Shown here: in pieces, positions 53,860 to 62,365 of the stretch
Layout: each line of letters begins with the position of its first letter
Numbering within the stretch: position 1 is the stretch's first letter
Source: Donghicola eburneus
GTDB lineage: Bacteria > Pseudomonadota > Alphaproteobacteria > Rhodobacterales > Rhodobacteraceae
DNA: 64,000 nt
Assembly (NCBI RefSeq): GCF_900115865.1
Contig: NZ_FOXY01000006.1
Span: 62,001-126,000 of the forward strand
Direction: 5' to 3'
The notes under the pieces: model-generated
What the model was told of the DNA's origin: nothing
Databases searched by the model: none
Seen by the model: the letters and a program-made list of their open reading frames with translations, nothing else
Position numbers and translations under genes: made by a program

Positions 53860-55866
53860 TTGGCGATTTCCTACAGACCAGACATTGATGGGCTTCGAGC
53901 AGTCGCTGTGGTGCCCGTTGTTTTGGGACATGCCGGTCTGCCGGGTTTCGCGGGTGGATTCGTCGGTGTGGACGTTTTCTTTGTCATTTCAGGCTTTCTC
54001 ATTACCGCGCTGCTCCGTGATGAGTTGCGCGAAGGGCGATTTTCCCTCGCAGAATTCTATCTTCGGCGCATGCGACGGCTCTTGCCCGCACTATTCACTG
54101 TACTGGTCGCGACGGTTTTGATGGGCTGGCTCTTGTTGCCACCCAAAGGGCTAGAAGCCCTCGGGCAGTCTGTTCTTTCCGTCCTGATGCTGGGGTCCAA
54201 CGTCTGGCTTTGGCAAAACACCGGCAACTATTTCGGCGCGGCTGCAGAGATCACCCCGCTGCTTCACACATGGTCGCTTGCGGTCGAAGAGCAGTTCTAT
54301 CTTTTCTTCCCCATTCTGCTCATTGGGCTGCTCCGTTTCTCAACCAAGACAGCCGCTTTTCTGCTTCTATTCCTGACCGGGGCCGGCTTCTTGGGGGCTT
54401 GGGAAGTCACTGGGAAGCATCCCACAGCGGCCTTCTACCTGATGCCCGCTAGGGCTTGGGAATTCGGCGTGGGCGCTCTGCTTGCCATAGCCCCGGCACG
54501 ACTGGGACACCGGGTTGCCGCTGTCGCGGTTGGCACCGGTTTGGCGATGATCTTTGGTGCGGTCATTGCTTTTGACGCAGGCACAGAGGTGCCCGGCTAT
54601 CACGCACTCTTGCCGGTCTTTGGAGCTGCATTGGTGATTGCAGGCGGGGTGCGCGAAAACAGCGTATCCAAGGTGCTGGGAAGCACCGCTTTTGTGGCGA
54701 TCGGCCTGCTATCGTATAGCCTATATCTCTGGCACTGGCCGGTGCAAGTTGGGCTCCGGCTGCTCACAGGTATCTACCATCTTCCCATCGTGCTAGGGCT
54801 AGTGTCGATCGCTATCTCTTTTGCCCTAGCATACCTGACCCGCCGCTGGGTCGAAGAACCTATGCGGAGGCACCGCAGTTTGCCCGTGACAGCGGCTGTT
54901 TTGGCCCCAATTTGCGTTTCGCTAGTGTGTCTTTCTGTGGCTGCATTGCGCAGTGGTGGCGCGCCCGCTCGGATCCCTTCAGACGTGTTGGCGGTTTACG
55001 AAGCAGCGACACAAGCGCCCGCGCTGCACGCCGATTGCATGTCACGCGGCGCGATGGACGCGCCATGCACTCTGAATTTTCCGCAGCGAGTGCCCCGGGT
55101 TTTGGTCTGGGGCGACTCCCACGCGGGCGCTGCGCTGCCTGCATTCTCGGAGTGGGCAATCGTCACGGGGCGCCCGACCGTTGCAGCGACCAAAGCAGGG
55201 TGCCCTCCCATCCTTGGCGTGAACCGGAGTGACCGTGCTTCTGAGCATGGGTGTGCTGCGAAAAACGCCGCGCTCATGGCTTGGCTGCGCCAGAACCGGT
55301 CTGTAGAAACCATCATCATACATGCGAGATGGCCGCTGATGCTTACCGGTGGACGCGCGCCCGGAGAGGCGGGCGGAGAGTTCCGCCTCGCATCGTCTGA
55401 TGGTCAGCGTATCGAGGCTGCATCGGCGCTCTCTGCCACTGTCTCGAACCTCCGTATGATGGGCAGGCGCGTTGTCCTAATCGGTTCTGTGCCCGAGCTT
55501 GGGCTGGATCTGCCGCAAGCCTATCTGGCGCACAGCAGGACGCTAGGAAGTTGGAGTGAGGTAGACTTGCCCCATAATCCGATGCCTCGCTTGGCTTCAG
55601 CCGATGCCGCTCTGGCAAGAATCGCAAGAAAGCACGGAGCTGAATTCATGAGCCTCCGCGCGCCGGATGAAACAGCACAAGACCTCACCAGCCTTCCATT
55701 ACTGTATGCGGATGATGACCACCTGAGCCCAGAAGGTGCGCGGCAGCTTGTCTTGCCTGCTTTGATGAACGCTTTGCCAGCGTCTCAGCCACAGTCGCCA
55801 CCGATTGCGGTCCTGTCGTCCGTCCGCAAGGCAGAGAACGCTGCACAATTGTTTGGACCCCATTGA
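53860..55866 (+). CDS. Acyltransferase 3 (OafA-like) with C-terminal SGNH domain
   Basis: A 668-residue membrane O-acyltransferase: RPDIDGLRAVAV and GGFVGVDVFFVISGFLIT at the N-terminus, then ten membrane helices, EEQFYLFFP in the third-loop region, and a C-terminal SGNH domain with WGDSHAG (around residue 417) and DDDHLSPEGA near the end. Such proteins take acetyl from the cytoplasm and attach it to sugars outside. The start is TTG 53860, fixed by a strong GGAGG 8 nt upstream; no in-frame ATG lies near. It would acetylate the polysaccharide made by this region. Confidence 0.9.
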   Translation: MAISYRPDIDGLRAVAVVPVVLGHAGLPGFAGGFVGVDVFFVISGFLITALLRDELREGRFSLAEFYLRRMRRLLPALFTVLVATVLMGWLLLPPKGLEALGQSVLSVLMLGSNVWLWQNTGNYFGAAAEITPLLHTWSLAVEEQFYLFFPILLIGLLRFSTKTAAFLLLFLTGAGFLGAWEVTGKHPTAAFYLMPARAWEFGVGALLAIAPARLGHRVAAVAVGTGLAMIFGAVIAFDAGTEVPGYHALLPVFGAALVIAGGVRENSVSKVLGSTAFVAIGLLSYSLYLWHWPVQVGLRLLTGIYHLPIVLGLVSIAISFALAYLTRRWVEEPMRRHRSLPVTAAVLAPICVSLVCLSVAALRSGGAPARIPSDVLAVYEAATQAPALHADCMSRGAMDAPCTLNFPQRVPRVLVWGDSHAGAALPAFSEWAIVTGRPTVAATKAGCPPILGVNRSDRASEHGCAAKNAALMAWLRQNRSVETIIIHARWPLMLTGGRAPGEAGGEFRLASSDGQRIEAASALSATVSNLRMMGRRVVLIGSVPELGLDLPQAYLAHSRTLGSWSEVDLPHNPMPRLASADAALARIARKHGAEFMSLRAPDETAQDLTSLPLLYADDDHLSPEGARQLVLPALMNALPASQPQSPPIAVLSSVRKAENAAQLFGPH

Positions 55867-55943
55867 TTTTAAGGCATAAGCTCAGCCCATTGTTTCTCAT
55901 TTTCCGGCGGGTATTTTCCCGCGTCGGACGGGTGTCCAGTTCG

Positions 55944-57725
55944 ATGTTTCAAAACTACCGACTGATCTGGGGCGTGCTGCAGGGCGCAGAACGAAAGCGT
56001 TTCCTAACCCTGATCGCTCTGTCGGTCCTGATGGCTGCGTTCGAAATGGGTAGCTTTGCCGCGATCTTCCCTTTTCTGGCGCTTGTCGGTGACCCGAGTT
56101 TGATCGCAGAGCGCGGCGAATTTGCCCGTTTGGCAGAGATGACTGGGATCGAGGACGCGAAACGTTTCACAGCTATGATCGGGTTGGGTGTTCTTTGCGT
56201 CCTCTTGCTAGGCATGGGGTTTCGCGCCCTTGGGTCTTATGCTCAAACCAAATTTGCGATGATGCGCGGGCGCTCTATTGCGCGGCGCCTTCTCGCACTG
56301 CATTTGCACCGGCCATATGATTGGCATCTAGGCCGGACATCGGTGGATCTAAGCCAGTCTTTGCTGTCCGAGGTCGATCTGGTGGTGCAGCAGTCCATTC
56401 TGCCTGCCATTATGCTGCTGACAAACGTGGTCGTCGCGCTCTTGATCGCGGCAGTCTTGTTTGTCGCAAACCCAACTGTCGCCGCGACTGCCACCGCACT
56501 GCTCGCATTTGTTTACGGTTTGGTCATCCTCATTTTGCGCCGACCCCTGAAAGAGGCAGGCGCAAAAAGAGTAGAGCATAATCAGGCGCGCTTTCGACAT
56601 GTGTCGGAGATCGGCGAAGGGATCAAAGAGCTCAAAGCAAGCGGGAGAGAAAAGGAAGCGCTGGAGGGATTTCGCGGCCCTGCTAAGGGTATGGCCGAGG
56701 CACACACCAGTGCTATCGTTCTAGGGCAGCTGCCAAAATTCGCCTTGGAAGCGGTGATCTATGGCGGCTTCGTGACGCTCGTTATGACCAGTTACGCCAC
56801 TGGCAACGCCGCTTTAGCACAGCTCATGCCGCTCTTTGGGTTGTTCGGGGTCGCGAGCCTGAAGCTTTTCCCGGCCCTCCAACAGATTTTCGCTGATATC
56901 AGTCTCCTCCGATTTTCACACGATGCGCTCAAGCGCGTCCATCGCCAATTGAACGACGACACGCCGTCGCGTCATCTGGCCAATCAACGGCTTCGACTAA
57001 AGCGTGACCTACGTGCAGAGGGCGTTGGCTATCGGTTCACTGGCGCAATACGGCCTGCAGTGTCTGACGTGTCAATTTCCATTCCTGCGGGGTCTTCTTT
57101 GGGCATCGTGGGGGGGACAGGCGCTGGAAAGAGCACATTGCTCGATATCTTGCTTGGGCTTTTGCCAACTCAAGGGCGTGTGTTGGTTGACGGAGTTCCC
57201 TTGAGCGAAGGAAAGCTCGGTGCTTGGCAACAGAACATCGGTTATGTTCCTCAGGCCATCTTCCTGAGCGATGATACCATCGCGGCGAACATTGCGTTTG
57301 GCGTGCCTGAACAGGACATTGACCCGAACCGTGTGCGACGCGTCGCTCAGCTTGCGCAAATTCACGAGCATATCGTGACGAATTTACCCAAAGGCTATGC
57401 TAGCCAAGTCGGCGAAGGGGGCGCGCTCCTGTCAGGTGGTCAACGGCAGCGGATCGGCCTGGCACGGGCGCTGTATCACGATCCAGACGTTCTGGTACTG
57501 GACGAGGCGACATCTGCTTTGGATGGGCCGACGGAACAGGCCGTGATGAACTCTGTTCGCGGACTATCAGGCGTGAAAACGGTGATCATGATCGCCCATA
57601 GGCTGCCGACCGTTCGTGCTTGCGATCAAATCATTATGTTGGACAAAGGCCGTATTGTCGCTCGCGGCTCATATGATGAGCTTTTGGAGACGAACGCAGA
57701 CTTTGGAAAGCTTGCATCGGCCTAA
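55944..57725 (+). CDS. PglK-like ABC exporter / lipid-linked oligosaccharide flippase
   Basis: A 593-residue half-transporter with six membrane helices in the first ~310 residues and an ATPase domain: GIVGGTGAGKST (Walker A), LLSGGQRQRIGLARAL (signature), VLVLDEATSALD (Walker B) and IMIAHR (switch His). It resembles PglK/WlaB flippases for lipid-linked glycans. The start ATG 55944 (MFQNY) matches this family; a TTG at 55863, overlapping the previous stop, would add 27 non-family residues. Its nearest relative in the window is the truncated gene at 62366-64000. It may replace a Wzx flippase, none of which is seen here. Confidence 0.85.
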   Translation: MFQNYRLIWGVLQGAERKRFLTLIALSVLMAAFEMGSFAAIFPFLALVGDPSLIAERGEFARLAEMTGIEDAKRFTAMIGLGVLCVLLLGMGFRALGSYAQTKFAMMRGRSIARRLLALHLHRPYDWHLGRTSVDLSQSLLSEVDLVVQQSILPAIMLLTNVVVALLIAAVLFVANPTVAATATALLAFVYGLVILILRRPLKEAGAKRVEHNQARFRHVSEIGEGIKELKASGREKEALEGFRGPAKGMAEAHTSAIVLGQLPKFALEAVIYGGFVTLVMTSYATGNAALAQLMPLFGLFGVASLKLFPALQQIFADISLLRFSHDALKRVHRQLNDDTPSRHLANQRLRLKRDLRAEGVGYRFTGAIRPAVSDVSISIPAGSSLGIVGGTGAGKSTLLDILLGLLPTQGRVLVDGVPLSEGKLGAWQQNIGYVPQAIFLSDDTIAANIAFGVPEQDIDPNRVRRVAQLAQIHEHIVTNLPKGYASQVGEGGALLSGGQRQRIGLARALYHDPDVLVLDEATSALDGPTEQAVMNSVRGLSGVKTVIMIAHRLPTVRACDQIIMLDKGRIVARGSYDELLETNADFGKLASA

Positions 57726-57727
57726 TA

Positions 57728-58540
57728 TTAGAGCGCACGGCGATAGCCAAATGCGTACAAAGTTTCGTCGCGTAGGGTTCGGCCGCGGCGTATCAGCCGA
57801 GCGGTCGCCGTGGCCAGACGTGATTTGTCCCGCAACACATTATGCAGACTGCGTACGCTTTCGCGGTGATCTGGCGCCACATTCCGTAGCTCCCCTGTCC
57901 AAGACAGATCTGCTTCGTAGCCCGCGTCGACGAGCGCACTTACCATGTCCGGATGGCTTTGAAGTTGGGCGGCGATCCGTGGCAGATCGCGGCGCCATGT
58001 ACCGACGCTGCTGTCGCAGACGGATCGCACCCCCTTCAGGGCGAGGTTTGCGCTGTCGGTGGTATGGCACACTCGCTCGAATTCAGAAAAGCTGTGAAGC
58101 GGGTTGAGAAAAGAGAAAGCTTCAGCAATCCGCTCTTGCTCTGCATCCGGATCTCGAACGAGCGCTTCATAGCGACACTCGTAAACCCTCGGATGATTCC
58201 CAATCTTGTGACGCAGCGCTTGATTCCGACGCCAGACATCAAAGTCGCACCAATATTCTCCGGGCCGGCTTCCGTGTTCTGACACGATCACGTCCCGAGG
58301 ATCGCGCTGCATGTAAATCACGTGCAGCTGTGGGTCCCAGCGCAGGACACGTGCGGCGTGGATTAAATCGGTCGGCTTTTTCGACGCATAGGGTCCGGTG
58401 ATCGTGCGCGGCGCGCTGAAAAGGCTGACTTCGTGGTCTCCGATCTTCTGAATGTCGAAGCAGGCAGAGATCAGTTCAAACAGCAGAGTGGTGCCGGATC
58501 GAGGGGACGATCCGACGATGTGCAATCTGGGAGATTTCAT
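57728..58540 (-). CDS. Carbohydrate sulfotransferase
   Basis: A 270-residue PAPS-dependent sulfotransferase: the 5-prime phosphosulfate loop SSPRSGTTLL at residues ~11-20, the 3-prime phosphate site YMQRDPRDVIVSEHGS at ~76-91, and a later R-rich segment. It transfers sulfate from PAPS to a sugar hydroxyl. It overlaps the GT2 gene upstream (4 nt) and that gene overlaps the GT4 gene, so all three form one leftward operon. That context points to sulfation of a glycan, not a small metabolite. No PAPS synthesis gene is in the window. Confidence 0.85.
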   Translation of the reverse strand: MKSPRLHIVGSSPRSGTTLLFELISACFDIQKIGDHEVSLFSAPRTITGPYASKKPTDLIHAARVLRWDPQLHVIYMQRDPRDVIVSEHGSRPGEYWCDFDVWRRNQALRHKIGNHPRVYECRYEALVRDPDAEQERIAEAFSFLNPLHSFSEFERVCHTTDSANLALKGVRSVCDSSVGTWRRDLPRIAAQLQSHPDMVSALVDAGYEADLSWTGELRNVAPDHRESVRSLHNVLRDKSRLATATARLIRRGRTLRDETLYAFGYRRAL

Positions 58541-59466
58541 ATTTCAGCTTTGACCATTCCAAAGACGACGTTGCGGAAGTGGCGGGCGCGATCCGATGCC
58601 CCTTGGGCGTGCAAGGCCGAGCGCAGGCTCCAGAATGCGGCGCGCGACAGGTTGAAACCAAAGAGTATCGCCCATGCTGCTGCCGCAGACCCAGCGCCGC
58701 CGTGTTTCCTGTGTAAGCGGATCGTTGCATCCGTCAGCATAAGATCACGGCGGTGGTTAAGCTTACGCGCCGAGGCACTGCCGTAATGCACGATCTCTCC
58801 GACTGGCGCGAACTTGAGCTGCCATCCAGCATCGCGCATGCGGCGGCACCAATCGGTTTCCTCGCCAAAGAAGAAGAAATCCTCATCCAGCGGGCCGACG
58901 CTTTGCAAAACCTCTCGGCGCACCATCAGGTAGCATCCAGATATAACTTCAACATCTCGTTCAGTGTCCCGCTTCCAGTCGGTCATCTGGTAACGGCCGA
59001 AGAGCTGTGGCTTTTTGAGTTTCCAAAGCCCAGAAGACATGAACACGAGATCCAAGAGACGCGGCCACATCGAACAGGTGCGCTGCATGGTTTTGTCCGG
59101 GTTCAGGACGCGGCAACCCATCGCGCCGACCTTGGGGTGGGTATCCAGATATTGGACCGATTGCAGTAGAACGTCAGACAGAACATAGGTGTCGGAATTC
59201 AGCAGCAGCACATGCCGCCCTGAACAGTGCTCAAACCCTTGGTTGTTCGCAGCAGCAAAACCGCGGTTGTCGGTGTTCTTGAGCTGGATAACTTGCGGGA
59301 ATTCGGTCTCGACCATAGCGGGAGAACCGTCGGTTGAGGCGTTGTCCACGACGATCACTTCCAGGTCCAGACCGGCGGCGTTGTCATATACGGACCGCAA
59401 ACAATCCCGCAGCAGATCAATGGTATTCCATTCGACGATCACGATCGACAAATCTGGTGTGTTCAT
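58537..59466 (-). CDS. Glycosyltransferase family 2 (WbbL-like, rhamnosyltransferase type)
   Basis: A 309-residue GT-A enzyme: LSIVIVEWNTIDLLRDCL, EVIVVDNASTDGS, NRGFAAANNQGFE and LLLNSDTYV with the DxD-type site (~residue 93), then FFFGEETDWCRRM as the catalytic-base region. This is the WbbL/rhamnosyltransferase-like group, so transfer of rhamnose from dTDP-rhamnose (made by rmlCBDA) is a reasonable but unproven guess. It lies between the GT4 and sulfotransferase genes with 4-nt overlaps on both sides. Confidence 0.88.
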   Translation of the reverse strand: MNTPDLSIVIVEWNTIDLLRDCLRSVYDNAAGLDLEVIVVDNASTDGSPAMVETEFPQVIQLKNTDNRGFAAANNQGFEHCSGRHVLLLNSDTYVLSDVLLQSVQYLDTHPKVGAMGCRVLNPDKTMQRTCSMWPRLLDLVFMSSGLWKLKKPQLFGRYQMTDWKRDTERDVEVISGCYLMVRREVLQSVGPLDEDFFFFGEETDWCRRMRDAGWQLKFAPVGEIVHYGSASARKLNHRRDLMLTDATIRLHRKHGGAGSAAAAWAILFGFNLSRAAFWSLRSALHAQGASDRARHFRNVVFGMVKAEI

Positions 59467-60752
59467 GAGGTGGCTCTTTCCAGCTCGGGCAGAGGTCTAG
59501 GGTGAGCTTGCGCTATGATTTGTGTGTAAAAGGTTAACATCAGATCAGCTTTGTCGTCCCAGCTGCCAAAAGACTGCAGGCGTGCGCGAGCTCCGGCGCC
59601 GAGCTGTTGGCGTAGGTCAGGGTTCATCGCAAGCTTGCGGACAGCATCCGCAATTCCCCGCGAAAATTGATCGGGGTTCGTGACTGGAACCTTGATCCCG
59701 CAACTGTCATCAATCAAGAAATCGGGCCCGCCGTTCGCGGCGGTGATAATGGGTAGACTGTGGGCCATCGCCTCGAAAAAGACGCCGCCCATGGGTTCAC
59801 GAAAGCTGGGAAAGCAAAAGACGTCGGCGGCGGCATAATGCTGCTCGACCGCGCCTCTGGGGATGCGGCCCAAAAACTTGATCCGGTCCGCAACGCCAAG
59901 GCTTTTTGCTTCGGCGCGGCAGAGGGGCAAGTCCTCTCCGTCGCCTGCCGTCACCAAGCGCACGCCAGGCAAATCACGCAGATGCGCCAGGGCGCGGATC
60001 GTGTCGCGCAGTGCTTTAGTGCGGATGACCCTGCCGGCGTGAAAAAGGGTGAGCTGGCCCACAGCGGATTGGCGGGTAATCTCTGGTGCAAAGTTGCCGT
60101 ATCCACGCTCCGGCAACGCATGGAACCGCTGTAAGCCAACCTCGGCCAAGCGATCTTGGACATATGGTGCGACGCCTAAAACCAGAGCGGCTTTCTGATA
60201 GGTCCTGCGGAGGGCAGGGTCGTGTCTGAGCCGGAAGTCATCGAGATCGCGTAGCCGGCTCGCCAATCCACGCGAGGCATTCACCTCGGCCTCGAAGCCT
60301 GTGGGCGTTTTTAGACCGCCCCCCAAAGGTCCGATAACATAGGGGATATCAAAATCCGCAAAAGCTGAGGCGTGGCGCATGCCTTGGGGCAGGATTTGAT
60401 GGCCCACATCGAAGCGTTCGCCATTGGCAAGCGCCGCTTTGATCCAACGGCGGCATTGGCGCACGAAGAAAGGCAGGCCAGGTTTGGCCATCGCGTTGAA
60501 CCGTTCGAATTTCTGGTAGAGCCAGCGGATTTCTGGCCATGTGATCACGCGCGCCAAGGGCAGCTGTTTTTCCAGTGGCACCGCGCCCTCGCGCGAGGAT
60601 GCCAGAACCGTCACATCTGCTTTGCGCGACAACGCCTCGACCCAGCGATAGGCCCATTCGGGCTCGCTCAGATCATTGCCGTCCAAGGAGGGGGCAATCA
60701 CCAGTACTTTGAGACGTCGCTCAGCTGCGTGCTGCGCTTCCACGTGATGCAT
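59463..60752 (-). CDS. Glycosyltransferase family 4
   Basis: A 429-residue GT-B enzyme: an N-terminal acceptor domain (LKVLVIAPSLDG), PYVIGPLGGG near the hinge, FHAGRVIRTKALRDTI and the donor site AADVFCFPSFREPMGGVFFEAMA (the E-x7-E motif). It probably uses a UDP- or GDP-sugar. It is first in the leftward GT4-GT2-sulfotransferase operon. TAAGGG lies directly before ATG 60752. An AT-rich 190-bp gap lies upstream with TATATA-like stretches. Confidence 0.88.
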   Translation of the reverse strand: MHHVEAQHAAERRLKVLVIAPSLDGNDLSEPEWAYRWVEALSRKADVTVLASSREGAVPLEKQLPLARVITWPEIRWLYQKFERFNAMAKPGLPFFVRQCRRWIKAALANGERFDVGHQILPQGMRHASAFADFDIPYVIGPLGGGLKTPTGFEAEVNASRGLASRLRDLDDFRLRHDPALRRTYQKAALVLGVAPYVQDRLAEVGLQRFHALPERGYGNFAPEITRQSAVGQLTLFHAGRVIRTKALRDTIRALAHLRDLPGVRLVTAGDGEDLPLCRAEAKSLGVADRIKFLGRIPRGAVEQHYAAADVFCFPSFREPMGGVFFEAMAHSLPIITAANGGPDFLIDDSCGIKVPVTNPDQFSRGIADAVRKLAMNPDLRQQLGAGARARLQSFGSWDDKADLMLTFYTQIIAQAHPRPLPELERATS

Positions 60753-60944
60753 CCCTTAATCAAAAATTACGAAATAAAAACAATGGGATTTCTATATAGA
60801 GCACACGTTATCCGCGAACTTTTTGGAAAACAAGAAAATCAGAGCCGAAAGTTTGCGAGATTTCGTTGGGGTTGCAGAGTGATGCTGGATTGGGCCTTTC
60901 GATTAATTTATCACAATAGAGCAGTATATATTTGGTTAACAGAG

Positions 60945-62231
60945 TTACATAAATTCAGGCTCACTGAGATATAGGTGAACATTTGTGTCATCGGCTTGCG
61001 TAATCGCCATTTCGATTTGCCCGGTGATTTGGGCGGCCTCGGAGATTTGGTCCCAGGTGATCGGGATGTCATCTTGTGGCGCGGCCCGCTCTAGATCGTC
61101 CTGATGAGGTGCAAAGCGAAAACTATCGCTCACTGGGGTTGGTGGCAAAAGCCGGCAGATGGTCGTGTCTGAACTAACCAGTTCCAGAGTTGCGGGGGTT
61201 GCGTCGCGGGGTTCAATATTGTCGTAAACCTGCCAGTCTGATTGACCTTTGTCGCCCCAAATGTCGGTCACGAGGTTCCCTGCAATCGTCACATCGCTTG
61301 AAACGGGATCGACCCGAATGCGCGGAAGCGCACTGTCTTCTGCCTGAGAAGCGGGATTGAGCACGGTGTTCTCCGAAACAACAAGATCGCGCGCGCCACC
61401 CACGTATATGCCATTCAGGTGCTCAAGGAGTAGGGTGTTTCCAGAAATCTCGAGGCCATCATAGAACATCTCTTCGCCAAAGCCTTGGGCCAGAGCTTCG
61501 TTTCCGATGAAAATGCCTTGGGTCGGGTCGCCATCTGCAATCATTAGTGTGTTGTTCAGGATGCGGATGTCTGTGGTCGGCGTCACGTTTCCGTTCGTCC
61601 AAAACTGGATCATGTCGGCATGGTCACCAGCCGTGGGGCTGCGGAGAAAATCGTGGATCGTGTTGCCCGCGATCGTAACGTTCTGCATCTTGGTGAATGT
61701 CAGGCCGTCGATGCGCATTTCGCTGATGTCGTTTCCGGTGACACTGACATTCGTGCTGTTTCCGAAACTCGCGCCGATCATGAAGCCGTGCAAGGCGCTG
61801 TCTGTGAGGGTGAAGCCGTCGTTGCCTCTGACCGAAAGGCCAATTCCAGTGCCAAACCCGTCTGCCTCGGGCGAGAGATCCGTCGCCACGTCTCCGTTGA
61901 ATGTTACCTGATCCAGCTTGATATTAGTGCAGTCAATAAACTCGAACGGTCTTTTGTAGGTGGGCTGTCCGACTCTATAGTCGTAGTCGAAAACGACATC
62001 GGAGATGGTGAGATTGGAGACACCCTTCGCCTCAAAATTATGAATGACTGCGGGGGCGCTCGGGTCTGCGGATGCGAGTGTGACGCCGTGCAGGTCTAAA
62101 TCGATTCCGAGACCGTACCATATCGCGATATCATCGTATTCTCCGGCCACTAGGTAGATGTGTTGTCCCGCTTTGGCGTGTGCCAACGCCGCATAAAGGT
62201 CCTCGGCCGAGGACACATAAAGGTCAGTCAT
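60945..62231 (-). CDS. Right-handed parallel beta-helix protein, candidate polysaccharide lyase/epimerase
   Basis: A 428-residue protein with repeated beta-helix coils through most of its length: VSNLTISDVVFD, TNVSVTGNDIS, QNVTIAGNTIHDF, TDIRILNNTLM, DGLEISGNTLL and RDLVVSENTVL. This is the fold of polysaccharide lyases, C5-epimerases and some hydrolases. There is no signal peptide and no RTX tail, so the way it reaches a glycan is unclear. Start ATG 62231 (MTDLYV) has GGTGGGAC upstream; a GTG four codons earlier is possible. It lies between two exporter genes in a polysaccharide region, which favours a uronate-acting enzyme, but no catalytic set can be assigned. Confidence 0.7.
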   Translation of the reverse strand: MTDLYVSSAEDLYAALAHAKAGQHIYLVAGEYDDIAIWYGLGIDLDLHGVTLASADPSAPAVIHNFEAKGVSNLTISDVVFDYDYRVGQPTYKRPFEFIDCTNIKLDQVTFNGDVATDLSPEADGFGTGIGLSVRGNDGFTLTDSALHGFMIGASFGNSTNVSVTGNDISEMRIDGLTFTKMQNVTIAGNTIHDFLRSPTAGDHADMIQFWTNGNVTPTTDIRILNNTLMIADGDPTQGIFIGNEALAQGFGEEMFYDGLEISGNTLLLEHLNGIYVGGARDLVVSENTVLNPASQAEDSALPRIRVDPVSSDVTIAGNLVTDIWGDKGQSDWQVYDNIEPRDATPATLELVSSDTTICRLLPPTPVSDSFRFAPHQDDLERAAPQDDIPITWDQISEAAQITGQIEMAITQADDTNVHLYLSEPEFM

Positions 62232-62365
62232 ATCCGGTCCCACCCGTCTTGCACCTGCCCCACGCAGACAGGCTCATTGACCGGAGAAATCAGACCTGAA
62301 ATGTGGCAGACAAGCGGCATCGGCGCGGGAGACGCGCTTCCTTTGATCCATAGTTGAAATGGTTT

